Below, piece after piece: positions 26,780-37,200 of a stretch of DNA of 64,000 nt. Source of the DNA: Oribacterium sp. C9 (GTDB lineage: Bacteria; Bacillota; Clostridia; Lachnospirales; Lachnospiraceae); assembly GCF_002007235.1 (NCBI RefSeq), contig NZ_MUHW01000001.1, positions 124,001-188,000 on the forward strand. Direction: 5' to 3'. Position 1 is the stretch's first letter. Every line of letters starts with the position of its first letter. Under the pieces are notes generated by a model. The model was given only the letters and a program-made list of their open reading frames with translations. It made no database searches and was not told the DNA's origin. Position numbers and translations under genes: made by a program.

Positions 26780-27982
26780 ATGAAAATTATTCACTGTGCA
26801 GATATCCATCTGGATAGCAGATTAAATACAAATTTAGATGAAAAAAAGGCAGAGGAACGCAGACAGGAGATGCTCGGAACGTGGTTGAGACTACTTGACT
26901 ATGCCAAAAGTCATCAGGTCTCGGCTGTGCTTATTTCCGGAGATATGTTTGATACGAAGGCTGTAAGTACTACAACAGCGCAGACTATACTTGGAAGCAT
27001 GAAAAGTCATCCGGAAATAGTCTTTTTCTATTTGAAGGGAAATCACGACACAGATTCTTTTCTGAACAGAGCAGAGCTTTTACCTGAAAATCTTTATACC
27101 TTTAACGACTCCTGGCGCATGTACAGGTTATCCCAGAATATAGTAATATCGGGAAGAGAGCTCAGCAGCAGCTTTGGAGGTGCCAGACTTCCGGAAAACT
27201 GGGCTGCCAGAACTCTCAATCTCCGGGATGAGGATTACAATATCGTGATGCTCCATGGACAGGTGGTTTCTGCACATGCTACCATCCCGGATGAAGATGA
27301 AGAGATACATCTTGGAGATTATGTCGGAAAGAATATAGACTATATGGCTCTTGGTCATGTCCATAAGTATATGAGCGGACAGCTTGATGGTCGCGGTATA
27401 TGGTGCTATCCGGGATGCCTTGAGGGAAGAGGCTTTGATGAGTGCTCAAAGCACGGATTCATATTGCTTGATATTGATGAAGCGACCCATAGTATAAAGA
27501 GGCAGCTTGTAGACATTAGCAGGCGGCATATGTGGATGATACCCGTTGATGTTACAGGGCTTACGAGCTCTATTGAAATGGTAAGAAGGGCCAGGGTCCA
27601 GTTTGATATTCTCAGCGGGACACCGACATCTTCTGAAGAGATACAGTATATCAGTCAGGATGCCATCAGAGAGATAGTGGACAGTGCCGGTGGAAGACGC
27701 CTGCATGCAGATGATATGGTAAAGCTTGTCTTGACAGGTGAAGTGGAGCTTGAAGCAGAGAAGAGTCTTAAATTCATAAGTTCTCAGCTGAGCCCGTTAT
27801 TCTACTTTCTTAAGATTGAAGATATGACCCGCAGAAAGATAGATTATCAGAATTATGTAAACGACAGATCTCTCAAGGGAGAGTTCATACGTTCCGTAAG
27901 AGATGACAGTCAGCTTGATGACAGCATAAAGCCGGAGGTTATCGAAGCAGGTATGAGACTACTGATGGGAGAGGACATCTGA
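26780..27982 (+). CDS. SbcD/YhaO-like DNA repair metallophosphoesterase
   Basis: 400 residues. Calcineurin-type phosphoesterase motifs in order: CADIHLDS (residue 7 on), ISGDMFD, KGNHD, MLHGQV and LGHVHKY, which bind the two catalytic metals. SbcD/Mre11-like nucleases cut DNA ends and hairpins with an SbcC/Rad50-type ATPase, here encoded 28 bases downstream. The size matches YhaO of Bacillus. No good promoter was seen in the 180-base AT-rich stretch upstream. Confidence 0.88.
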   Translation: MKIIHCADIHLDSRLNTNLDEKKAEERRQEMLGTWLRLLDYAKSHQVSAVLISGDMFDTKAVSTTTAQTILGSMKSHPEIVFFYLKGNHDTDSFLNRAELLPENLYTFNDSWRMYRLSQNIVISGRELSSSFGGARLPENWAARTLNLRDEDYNIVMLHGQVVSAHATIPDEDEEIHLGDYVGKNIDYMALGHVHKYMSGQLDGRGIWCYPGCLEGRGFDECSKHGFILLDIDEATHSIKRQLVDISRRHMWMIPVDVTGLTSSIEMVRRARVQFDILSGTPTSSEEIQYISQDAIREIVDSAGGRRLHADDMVKLVLTGEVELEAEKSLKFISSQLSPLFYFLKIEDMTRRKIDYQNYVNDRSLKGEFIRSVRDDSQLDDSIKPEVIEAGMRLLMGEDI

Positions 27983-28010
27983 TCAAGACCGGATTTTGAA
28001 AGTAAATAAG

Positions 28011-30128
28011 ATGAGATTAATTAGTGCAAGAATTGAAAATTTTGGAAAATTGCATGATGTAGATATAGATTTTGATGAAGGGCTCAATGTCTTTCTCCGG
28101 GAGAACGGCTATGGAAAGTCCACATTGGCATCCTTTATCAGGGTCATGTTCTATGGTCTTTCCGGAGAGCGTAAGTTCCAGGATGCGGAGAATGACAGAA
28201 AGAAATTCAGACCATGGCAGGGAGGCGCTTTCGGTGGAGAGCTGGTTTTCAGTGTAGGGGACGGTATAAAAAAGTACCGGATAGAGAGAAGTTTCGGGGA
28301 AAAAAAGTCCCAGGATATCTTCAGGCTCTTCGATGCGGAGACAAATCTTGAAACCACTGATTATACGGATAACCTGGGAGAAGAGATACTGAAGATTGAT
28401 GAAAGATCCTTCAGAAAGACCGTTTTTATAGGTCAGCAGGAGCTGGAGACGGGGATTACTTCACAGATCAATGCCAAAATAGGAAATCTGTCGGAAGACC
28501 GGGATGATATGAATCGGTATGAGGCTGTCGTCGAGAATCTTAAGGATGAGATCAATTCACTGTCACCAAACAGAAGGACCGGAGACATTTTTAAAAAGCG
28601 CATGGAGCTGGAGATCATAAATTCTGAGCTTAGGGAAAAGGAATCTCTGGAGCAGGAGTTTACCACCTATGCAGAAAAGCTTCACGATGCAGGAGAGGAA
28701 CAGAGAAGGCTGTCACGAACCATAGAGAGCTTGAATTCCCGTATTCTGGAGCTGTCCAGATATCAGGATCTGATAAAGGAAAAGATGAGTTACGATAACC
28801 TTGCAAAGGAGATATCGGACTCCGAAAGAAGACTCATGGAGGCTCAGAGGAGACATTTTGGAGCAGCCTTTGAAACCATTACAGCAGAATCGAGGAACGG
28901 AGAGATAAACAGAGGACTTAGAGAGCTTGATGAGCGATTCAAGTGTGGCATACCGGATGAAAAGGACCTGTACACTATAGAAAAGCGTATAGCAAAGGTG
29001 CAGTTTCTGAGGGAAAAGCTTAGTCTGATGGAACAGGATCCCCACGGTTACACCGGAGATTTCGGTATTGGGGTGACGTTTTTTTCATATATTCTGGCGG
29101 TCATACTCCTGTTTTCCGGAGGATACCTTATTCTTTCCGACAGTCATACCTTTTTTGGGGTGGTCATGGCTGCGGTAGGAGCGGCGGTTGCCATAATCAG
29201 GACAGTTTCCATATCTGCAAGAGGAAACTATAACAGAAGACGAAGACCTCAGGGGATGGATGAGATATCGGATGAAATAGAACGGCTCTGTGAAGAGATA
29301 GCTTCTTTTTTTAGTAAATATTATCCGAGATATGATTTTTCTGATGCTTATGATCTCGATTTTGAGCCATTCAGAGGCTTTGGAAACGATATTTTAAGAT
29401 ATAACAGGCTTTGCGATATCAGAGAATTTGCGAGAGAGCTTACACTTAAAAGGAAAGAGAAGGCTCAATTTGAAAGTACTCATGACATGGATAGGCTACG
29501 TGATCTGAATTTTCCATCTGATGGAGAAGGATCTTTTGAGTCGCTGAGTGAGAGGCTTAATGAGCAGACACTTAAATTCAATGAAATAACCGAGAGTATC
29601 CATGGCCTCAAATCCCGGATGAAGATATCGGAAGATAAACTGCGGCTTGTCTTCGAAAAAGAAAGACGTTATGAAAGCGGGCTTCAGGAGCTCCATGAAA
29701 TGGAACAGAGATATAATCTTCTGCTGCTGGTCAGAGATCATCTGGAAGAGGCGCATAACAGTTTTACCAAGGCGTATCTTTCACCTCTCATGGAAGCATT
29801 CAAGAAGTACTACAGTATGTTTATCAATGTTTCCGGCTTAGAGGAAGTGCCATATCGGATGGATGCAAGTTTTAATGTAAATCTTGTTTCGGAAGGGCAG
29901 TCTCACAGTACCGGGCTTCTTTCTGCGGGATTCCGTAATATGGTAGAGCTTTCGAGAAGGATGGCATTTGTTGATGCCATGTATGAAGCTGAAAAACCTT
30001 TTATCATATTGGATGATCCTTTTGTAAATCTTGATGAGGAGAAGGTTGAGGGAGCCATGAAGTTCCTTAATGAGATCGCAAAAACATATCAGGTGATTTA
30101 CTTCACCTGCCATGAAAGCAGGAAATAA
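28011..30128 (+). CDS. YhaN/SbcC-like AAA ATPase with coiled coil and membrane segment
   Basis: 705 residues from the ATG at 28011 (a TTG five codons earlier is possible). Opens with RLISARIENFGKLHDVDIDF and Walker A ENGYGKST (P-loop with Tyr instead of the usual Ala/Val). A long heptad-rich coiled coil follows. A hydrophobic stretch of two spans lies near residues 355-395, then a second coil, and the C-terminal signature LLSAGFRNMVELSRR with Walker B FIILDDPFVNLDEE. The pairing with the SbcD-like nuclease suggests an Mre11/Rad50-type complex, here tethered to the membrane as in Bacillus YhaN. The DNA repair role is by family. Confidence 0.85.
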   Translation: MRLISARIENFGKLHDVDIDFDEGLNVFLRENGYGKSTLASFIRVMFYGLSGERKFQDAENDRKKFRPWQGGAFGGELVFSVGDGIKKYRIERSFGEKKSQDIFRLFDAETNLETTDYTDNLGEEILKIDERSFRKTVFIGQQELETGITSQINAKIGNLSEDRDDMNRYEAVVENLKDEINSLSPNRRTGDIFKKRMELEIINSELREKESLEQEFTTYAEKLHDAGEEQRRLSRTIESLNSRILELSRYQDLIKEKMSYDNLAKEISDSERRLMEAQRRHFGAAFETITAESRNGEINRGLRELDERFKCGIPDEKDLYTIEKRIAKVQFLREKLSLMEQDPHGYTGDFGIGVTFFSYILAVILLFSGGYLILSDSHTFFGVVMAAVGAAVAIIRTVSISARGNYNRRRRPQGMDEISDEIERLCEEIASFFSKYYPRYDFSDAYDLDFEPFRGFGNDILRYNRLCDIREFARELTLKRKEKAQFESTHDMDRLRDLNFPSDGEGSFESLSERLNEQTLKFNEITESIHGLKSRMKISEDKLRLVFEKERRYESGLQELHEMEQRYNLLLLVRDHLEEAHNSFTKAYLSPLMEAFKKYYSMFINVSGLEEVPYRMDASFNVNLVSEGQSHSTGLLSAGFRNMVELSRRMAFVDAMYEAEKPFIILDDPFVNLDEEKVEGAMKFLNEIAKTYQVIYFTCHESRK

Positions 30129-30183
30129 GAACAGTGTGAAGCTGTGTGATTTTCCAAAAAACTGAATTAAATTTTTAACCATA

Positions 30184-30282
30184 AAAAAGAGTTGAATCTT
30201 TACAGGAAGCCGGATTCCGACAATTGGATTTTAGATCTAAGGACCGGAATCGATTCTGGATTTGAAAGATTCAACTCTTTTT
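30184..30282. terminator. Rod-like bidirectional terminator between converging genes
   Basis: Perfect 18-base arms AAAAAGAGTTGAATCTTT (30184-30201) and AAAGATTCAACTCTTTTT (30265-30282) close a 63-base interior. The interior itself pairs: GATTCCG (30213-30219) with CGGAATC (30245-30251), plus a short middle helix. T-runs on both strands fit termination of both the ATPase (+) and GntR (-) genes. It is longer than a normal terminator. Confidence 0.7.
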
Positions 30283-30311
30283 ATTTATGGAATTATATAT
30301 GCTGCTTTATA

Positions 30312-31019
30312 TTATTTACGCTTGTGATTTAATCTGGATTCGGCTTCTGCTCCATCCTCAAGATTCTGTGAAACTGTGAGCTCCTGATTATCTATATGCT
30401 CCTTCATAAGAGTTTTGGCACGTATGATATCTCTGATCCTGATGGCTTCCAGTATATTTTCATGCTCGTTAATGAGAGTTCCTCTCTGGGCCTCATCCTT
30501 TATGTACTCGAGACGATAACGGTACATCTGTTCACGAAGGTTATTGATCATCTGAACCAGCTTATCGTTTCTTGTGGCCTTGTATATGATGTCGTGATAA
30601 GCTTCGTCAGCTTCGGCGATCTCCATCTCTGAGCCATTGTTCTCTACCACCTTCTTGAAGTGATCTTCGGCGTCTGTAAGCTCCTTGAGCTCCTCCTCGT
30701 TGATGCGCTGACATGCGAGGTCTGTAGCAAGCTCCTCAAGAGCACCTCTAACCTCCAGAACATCCTGAAGGCTCTTATGGGAGATCTTCGCGACCTCGGC
30801 TCCACGTCTTGGGATCATGATAACAAGTCCCTCAAGCTCCAGCTTTCTGATAGCCTCTCTGATAGGTGTACGTGATACTCCCAGCTTCTCGGCAAGCTGT
30901 ATTTCCATAAGTCTCTCGCCAGGTTTTAACTCGCCCTTGAGAATAGCCTGTCTGAGAGTATTGAAAACGAGATCTCTTAAAGGAAGATATTCGTTCATAT
31001 TAACTGTAAATTCGCTCAT
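30312..31019 (-). CDS. GntR family transcriptional regulator, FadR/FCD subfamily
   Basis: 235 residues. N-terminal winged helix (LRQAILKGELKPGERLMEIQLAEKLGVSRTPIREAIRKLE region, residues 20-65) and a C-terminal all-helical FCD ligand domain with the metal-site type histidines (EAYHDIIYKA, LINEHENILEA, MKEHIDNQE). Such proteins sense small organic acids. ATG at 31019 with GGAGG upstream; TTG one codon earlier is possible. It follows ispE by about 30 bases on the same strand. Possible binding sites are the TTGTATACAA palindromes. Confidence 0.88.
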   Translation of the reverse strand: MSEFTVNMNEYLPLRDLVFNTLRQAILKGELKPGERLMEIQLAEKLGVSRTPIREAIRKLELEGLVIMIPRRGAEVAKISHKSLQDVLEVRGALEELATDLACQRINEEELKELTDAEDHFKKVVENNGSEMEIAEADEAYHDIIYKATRNDKLVQMINNLREQMYRYRLEYIKDEAQRGTLINEHENILEAIRIRDIIRAKTLMKEHIDNQELTVSQNLEDGAEAESRLNHKRK

Positions 31020-31051
31020 CAAATTATTGTCCTCCGTAATATATAGTTAAA

Positions 31052-31930
31052 TCAGCGCCATGGCTCAGTCAGATAGACTTGCTTGGCCAGATGCTTATTC
31101 TTGCCGAATCTCAAAGATTCATAACATTTTTTTGCCTTATGTTCATCGTCAAAAATGCCGAAAACTGTGGGACCGGAACCGGACATGATCGCATTTACGG
31201 CACCAAGTTCCTTCATAGCGGCTTTGATGTCTTCGATTTCGGGATAATGCGTACATGTAACTGTCTCCAGGATATTGCCCATACATTCCGCGACGTCTTT
31301 TATATCATGCCTGCTCAGTGCTTCTATCACCGAATCAACATCAGGGTGAGCTGATCCGGGAAGATCGTTGACATGAAGGTTCTGATATACAAACTTGGTT
31401 GAAACAGAAATAGCCGGCTTTGCCAGTACGATAGGACATGGCGGTAGCTTCGGCAGAGGTGTAAGTATCTCGCCTATACCTTCAGAAAGAGCAGTTCCGC
31501 GCATGAGACAGAAAGGAATATCTGCCCCTAGTGTCACAGCTCGTTTTTTCAATTCCTCAATAGATAACTTCAGATCGAACAGCTTGTTCATTCCATAAAA
31601 AACCGAAGCTGCGTCTGTAGAACCACCGGCCATTCCGGCTGAGACAGGAATAACCTTTTTAAGCTGCATGGATACGCCCTCTTTTATATCGAACTCATCC
31701 ATAAGTAATTTAGCAGCTCTGTACATGAGATTGTTTTCGTTCACCGGAAGAAAAGAAAGATTCGTTTTTATACGAATTCCCGGTTCCCGTGTCTTCTGCA
31801 AATCTATATTATCGTGAAGTTTTACGGTCTGCATGATCATCCTTACATCATGATAGCCGTCTTCTCTTTGCCTCAGAACATCCAACGATAAATTGATCTT
31901 ACCGTATGCCTGAAGTTTGATACTATCCAT
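31052..31930 (-). CDS. ispE: 4-diphosphocytidyl-2-C-methyl-D-erythritol kinase
   Basis: 292 residues, GHMP kinase fold. AYGKINLSLDVLRQREDGYH at the N-terminus and the ATP-binding loop PVSAGMAGGSTDAASV near residues 90-106 are diagnostic; MSGSGPTVFGIF is the C-terminal motif. Catalyses the ATP-dependent step of the MEP isoprenoid pathway. First gene of the ispE-gntR pair on the - strand. The upstream gap 31931-32328 holds the ispE and tetR control regions. Confidence 0.95.
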   Translation of the reverse strand: MDSIKLQAYGKINLSLDVLRQREDGYHDVRMIMQTVKLHDNIDLQKTREPGIRIKTNLSFLPVNENNLMYRAAKLLMDEFDIKEGVSMQLKKVIPVSAGMAGGSTDAASVFYGMNKLFDLKLSIEELKKRAVTLGADIPFCLMRGTALSEGIGEILTPLPKLPPCPIVLAKPAISVSTKFVYQNLHVNDLPGSAHPDVDSVIEALSRHDIKDVAECMGNILETVTCTHYPEIEDIKAAMKELGAVNAIMSGSGPTVFGIFDDEHKAKKCYESLRFGKNKHLAKQVYLTEPWR

Positions 31931-32006
31931 AAAAAACCTGATCCCCCTATAGTTGTATAAATCACTACAATTTAATAGATGAGAATGTTCATATATAAAT
32001 CGTTCT

Positions 32007-32016
32007 TTGTATACAA
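32007..32016. promoter_or_regulatory. TTGTATACAA palindrome upstream of ispE
   Basis: Identical 10-base palindrome to that at 23732. It lies about 75 bases before the ispE start in the ispE/tetR divergent gap, and so could serve GntR autoregulation. Nothing else notable is seen between 31931 and 32147 besides AT-rich DNA. Confidence 0.35.
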
Positions 32017-32147
32017 TACTTCGCTATTGTAATGCAAATCGTGAGTTTAGGCAAGGAATAGTGTACTCATAAATATACAATATTCTAAAATTTATATAAA
32101 AAATCATTATTTTGACATTAAATGGTGATTTTTTAACCGATGTTTTG

Positions 32148-32202
32148 TTGACAAAATGACAGGGTGTCACTATACTCTCATAAAGAAAATGACAGATTGT
32201 CA
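32148..32202 (+). promoter_or_regulatory. tetR/efflux promoter with two TetR-type operators
   Basis: TTGACA (32148-32153), 17 bases, TATACT (32171-32176): a near-consensus promoter. TGACAGGGTGTCA (32157-32169) fills the spacer and TGACAGATTGTCA (32190-32202) lies just downstream; both are perfect TGACA-N3-TGTCA repeats, centred 33 bases (three helical turns) apart. The layout predicts autorepression by the TetR protein encoded next. Confidence 0.8.
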
Positions 32203-32328
32203 CCATTTTGGACTGTAGTTTTGGCCCATGAAAATTTTATTTATATAAAACGGCTTCAGGGTGAAAGGTGACATCATACAGATATTTTAGAATGCGCCTG
32301 GGAGCCACAGGGGAAACGGAGGCGGAAT

Positions 32329-32961
32329 TTGGCAACCGAAAGATTTGAAAAGCTATCCGATGATAAGAAAAAGCGGATTCTGATAGCAGCCCGTGAAGAA
32401 TTTGCAAGGGTACCGTATGAGGAGGCATCCATAAATCAGATCATCAAGAATGCCGGTATTTCAAGAGGCAGTTTTTATACTTATTTTGAGGATAAGAACG
32501 ATCTTCTTCAATATGTATTCAGTGAAGATGAGGAAGACAGCAGACGGTTCTTCCGTGAACTGGTGCTTGAGAATGATGGGGATTTCTGGAAGGCCATAAC
32601 AGACTGGACCGTGAAGGTGGCAGGCTATCTTAAGCAGGGAACTATCCAGCAAAGGATAAATATTCTTGCAAACACAGGCATCATGAAAAGGGCAGTGGTC
32701 TGGACTGAAAACGATTGCAGCAAGAAGCAGGAGAGAGAAAAGGAACAGCTGGACTGGCTGATGGAAAAGCTTGATCTAAGTCTCTTGGATTACAGAGGAA
32801 GCAGAGAAAGATTTGAAGCGATAGTGAAATCGGCACATATGATTTCTGGACTCGCCATATTGAATCTCATAGCTTATCAGAATCAGGATAAAGAAAAGAT
32901 CCTCGAGGAGTTCCATCTCAAGATGAATGTACTTCGTTTTGGGGCGGATACGAGAAAATGA
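32329..32961 (+). CDS. TetR family transcriptional regulator
   Basis: 210 residues. The N-terminal helix-turn-helix is typical: KKRILIAAREEFARVPYEEA and INQIIKNAGISRGSFYTYFED, then a variable ligand domain. TTG start with GGAGG seven bases upstream. About 130 bases of leader separate it from its promoter. It precedes the RND efflux genes on the same strand and is the likely repressor of both, acting at the two TGACA-N3-TGTCA sites. The inducer is unknown. Confidence 0.88.
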   Translation: MATERFEKLSDDKKKRILIAAREEFARVPYEEASINQIIKNAGISRGSFYTYFEDKNDLLQYVFSEDEEDSRRFFRELVLENDGDFWKAITDWTVKVAGYLKQGTIQQRINILANTGIMKRAVVWTENDCSKKQEREKEQLDWLMEKLDLSLLDYRGSRERFEAIVKSAHMISGLAILNLIAYQNQDKEKILEEFHLKMNVLRFGADTRK

Positions 32962-33131
32962 CAACAAAGCGAGAAAAACGCAGAAATTGTATAAATATAT
33001 CATAGAAGATATGCCGACATGTCTTCTATATGAAGTAAATATGAATTTACTGAAGTTATATGTTTCAGACAAACAAGTGTCTGCTTGTTATAAGGCGTAA
33101 AATGAGCTGACACATAAAAACAGGAGGATAT

Positions 33132-34253
33132 ATGAAAAAACCAGTTACCATAATCATAGTTGTTGCGTTAATTGCAGGTTTAGGTGGTGCTGTCGTTGCA
33201 AGACTGATGAAACCTGAGGAAGAGATGCAGGTCAAAGAGCTTCCGGCAGTTACGCTGTCCAAAGCTTCCGTCGGAAATATAGAACGTGAAACCTCACTTA
33301 TGGGAAAGATCCAGCCATCTGATACATATCATGTGATGCCGAAGACTTCCGGTGAGATCATCGAAATATATGTTCAGAACGGAGATCAGGTTAAGCAGGG
33401 AGATCCTATTGCGAAGATAGATAACCAGAAGGCCATAGATTCGGCAAAGGCATCTTATGATTCTGCCAATGCTTCACTTCAGGCGGCACAGGATCAGGCA
33501 AATACGGCGGCAGATGCGCTCAATCGTATGACTCCGCTTTATCAGGCAGGGGATGTAGCGCCTCAGACATATACCTCAACAGTTAATTCGGCAAATGCCG
33601 CTCAGTCGCAGGCTGCTGCTGCAAGAGCTCAGTTGGATTCTGCGAAGCTCCAGTATGATACTCAGATCGAATATTCGACGGTAACAGCACCTGCTGACGG
33701 AACTATTCAGAACCAGAATATGACATTGAATTCAACAGTTTCACCGTCATCTGAGCTTTGTGTTATCACAGGTTCAGGACAAAGGAAGGTTAAATTCAGT
33801 GTTACTGAGGATATCCTTAACAATCTTTCTCTGGGGCAGAAGGTAACTGTTGAAAAAAACAGCTCGGTATATGAGGGAACCATCTCTGATTTATCAAGAA
33901 TGGTTGATTCGTCCACAGGACTTTTTTCTGTAGAGGCTGAGCTTATAAATGCCGAAGCCCTTGCAGACGGTGTTGCAGCAAAGGTTCAGCTGATATCCGC
34001 AACCGCCAAGGATGCTCTCATCGTTCCATCGGACTATGTATACTATTCCAGCGGAAATCCATACGTTTATGTATATGAAGACGGTATAGCCAGAAGAACC
34101 TTCATTACATTGGGAATCACATCTGATTCGGAATATCAGGTCCTGGAAGGTATAACCGGATCGGATATGATCGTTTCAAGCTGGACAAAGGATATCTATG
34201 ATGGGGCAAATGTTCGTATCATAGATGAAAACGGGAATATAGCAGCTGACTGA
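33132..34253 (+). CDS. RND efflux periplasmic-adaptor-type (membrane fusion) protein
   Basis: 373 residues. N-terminal membrane anchor (residues 5-22), barrel-sandwich halves around a helical hairpin (SAKASYDSANASLQAAQDQA to RAQLDSAKLQYDTQIEYS), with the motif YSTVTAPADGTIQ closing the lipoyl domain, then beta-barrel and membrane-proximal domains. It links an RND pump to an exit duct. Ends 20 bases before the pump gene. In the tetR-adaptor gap, CAGACA-N6-TGTCTG (33066-33083) is a further inverted repeat that may bind a regulator. Confidence 0.9.
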   Translation: MKKPVTIIIVVALIAGLGGAVVARLMKPEEEMQVKELPAVTLSKASVGNIERETSLMGKIQPSDTYHVMPKTSGEIIEIYVQNGDQVKQGDPIAKIDNQKAIDSAKASYDSANASLQAAQDQANTAADALNRMTPLYQAGDVAPQTYTSTVNSANAAQSQAAAARAQLDSAKLQYDTQIEYSTVTAPADGTIQNQNMTLNSTVSPSSELCVITGSGQRKVKFSVTEDILNNLSLGQKVTVEKNSSVYEGTISDLSRMVDSSTGLFSVEAELINAEALADGVAAKVQLISATAKDALIVPSDYVYYSSGNPYVYVYEDGIARRTFITLGITSDSEYQVLEGITGSDMIVSSWTKDIYDGANVRIIDENGNIAAD

Positions 34254-34273
34254 TACCAGGAAGGAGCATAATA

Positions 34274-37200
34274 ATGCATAAAATAACCGAATTTGTCATC
34301 AGAAGACCGGTTACCACCATCCTGGTAGTTATCAGTCTCATATTCTTTGGAATAATGTCCCTTCTTAATCAGAAGATGGAACTTATGTCCGATATCAATG
34401 TTCCGATGATCATCATAACCACAACCTACAATGGAGCTTCTCCTGAGGACGTGGATGAGATCATTTCAACACCTATAGAAGAGGGTGTTTCCGTACTTTC
34501 GGATGTAAAACGAGTTACATCCAAGTCTTCTGAAAACTATGGATTTACCATGGTAAGATATGAGTACGGCACGGATATGGACAAGGCTTACGATGACATG
34601 AAAAAGAAGATCGACTCCATAAAAGCCGGATTTCCTGAAGGCGTAAAGGAGCCCAATATCCTTACCATGAACGTAAGTGAGCAGCCGTCCCTGAGCTTAT
34701 CTATAGAAAATTCAGCACAGGATAATATGTACAACTATGTTGAAAATGATATTTCTCCTGAGTTTGAAAGCCTTGGTACTGTTGCCAGCGTATCGATTTC
34801 CGGCGGACAGAAGCAGTATGTGAGCATTGAGCTCATACCTGAAAAGCTTAAGCAGTATAATCTTAGCATGTCTACTGTAGCTTCAACGGTCGGCGCGGCA
34901 GATTTTGCTCAGCCTGCAGGTACTACCAACGTAGGAAAACAAAAGCTGTCGGTAAGTACAGGTAATGATTATGATGACGTTAATTCTCTCGGCAACATTC
35001 CTATTACGACCGGAAACGGAAACACGGTTTATTTAAGTGATATAGCCAGAATAAATCTCAGCCTTAAGGATCGGGATGCCATAGGAAGATTTAACGGCCA
35101 GGATACCATCATGCTTGATCTTACAAAGAAGCAGAGTGAGTCGGCTGTAAATATGTCCAATCAGGCAAAAAATCTCATTGCCGATCTTGAGTCAAGAGAT
35201 GAGAATCTTAAGATCCACATAATCGACGATGATTCAGACAGTATCCTGAGCTCTCTGACTTCCGTATTTGAAACCATGATCATGGCCATAATCATTTCCA
35301 TGATCGTTATCATACTGTTCTTTGGAGACCTGAAGGCTTCTCTGATAGTTGGTACATCCATCCCTCTGTCTATACTTACCGCACTTGTGGCTATGTGGGC
35401 GATGGGATATTCCCTTAACATGGTAACCATGTCAGCTCTCGTTCTTGGTGTAGGTATGATGGTTGATAACTCTATCGTTGTACTTGAGGCCTGTTTCAGA
35501 GCCATGGATAAGTATTCAACCGGCGGGTTAAAATCAAGGCAGACTGCAGCTCTTGATTCAGTAAAAACAGTCGGTGAGTCTGTTCTCGGTTCAACCATAA
35601 CGACCTGCGTTGTTTTCCTTCCGCTTGGATTTATGAGCGGACTTATGGGACAGTTCTTCGCACCCCTTGGTTTCACCATTGTGTTCTGTATGCTGTCATC
35701 CCTTGTTTCAGCGATTTCCATTGTTCCTCTGTGCTTTGTTCTTTACAAACCGTCAGAGAATTCAAAGGCGCCAGCCCATTCTGCTATTCAGAGAATGCAG
35801 GTGCTGTACAGAGGTATCATAGATAAGCTGCTTAATCACAGGGTGCTTGTGCTTGTCATTTCCGTAGCACTGTTTATAGCTTCTCTGGGATTCCTGAAAT
35901 ATATCAGGGTAGAGATGATGCCGGCAACTGATGATGGTAAGATAACCATAGATGTAAGTACAAGAGCAGGACTTAAGATAGATGAGATAGATAATATACT
36001 TCTCAAAATAGAGGATGTAGTCGCGAAGGATCCTGATACAAAAAATTACAGAGTATCTTCTGGCGGTTCCAGTATCCAGTCTATGTATTACGGAAGCAGT
36101 TCTACTGTTTCGGTTGAGCTTATAAAAAACAGGAGCATGAAGACAAAGGATAAGGCGACTTATTATCGTAAGCTTTTTGACGGAACACCGGATGCGGTCA
36201 TTTCAGTTACGGCAGACAATTCCATGTCCGGTCTTTCAACTGCCAAGGAAACCTATGAGGTTATTTTACAGTCATCGAACTATAACAACCTTAAGCAGGC
36301 TTCAAAAGATATAGTCGAAGAACTTCAGCATCGAAATGATGTTACTGCCGTACATTCATCACTTGAAAATGCGGCACCACTCATCAAGGTTCATGTAGAC
36401 CCCATTAAGGCGGGGGCAGAAGGACTTACTCCTTCAGGAGTCGGAACTCAGCTTTATAATATGATATCAGGTAAGAAGGCCATGACGATGCAGATAGATG
36501 GACAGAATACTGATGTCACAGTGGAGTATCCTAAGGATGAGTATGATGATGTAGAAAAGATAAAGGATATATTTGTGACATCGCCTTCAGGAACCCAGGT
36601 ACAGCTTAAAGATATAAGCGACGTGGTATTTGAGGATTCCCCTGCATCCATTTCGAGAGAAAATAAGAAGTATAATGTTACTATCACAGCTGACTATACG
36701 ACTAATGCGGATCAGATGTCCAGAATGCGTATCAACAATGAGGTTATTTCAAAGTATCTTAACAGTGGAGTGACCATGGGTATGAATTCTTCGGATCAGT
36801 CACAGAACGAAGAGTTCTCAGCCTTTGGAGGAGCCCTTGTTATCGCGGTATTCCTTATTTGGGTAGTAATGGCATCACAGTTTGAGTCCATGAGATTCTC
36901 TTTCATGGTCATGACAACATTGCCTCTTGCCTTGATAGGTTCCTTCGCACTTTTATGGCTTACGGATTCATCCATTTCCATGGTCTCTCTTCTTGGATTC
37001 ATGATGCTCATTGGTACAGTTGTTAACAACGGTATCCTTTATGTAGATACTGTTAACCAGTACAGGATGGCCATGCCGAAGAGACGAGCTCTTATTGAAG
37101 CCGGTGCTACCAGACTTAGACCTATTCTCATGACAACGCTCACCACCGTACTTTCCATGATTCCTATGGCGATAGGTATAGGCGATAACGGTGAGATGAT

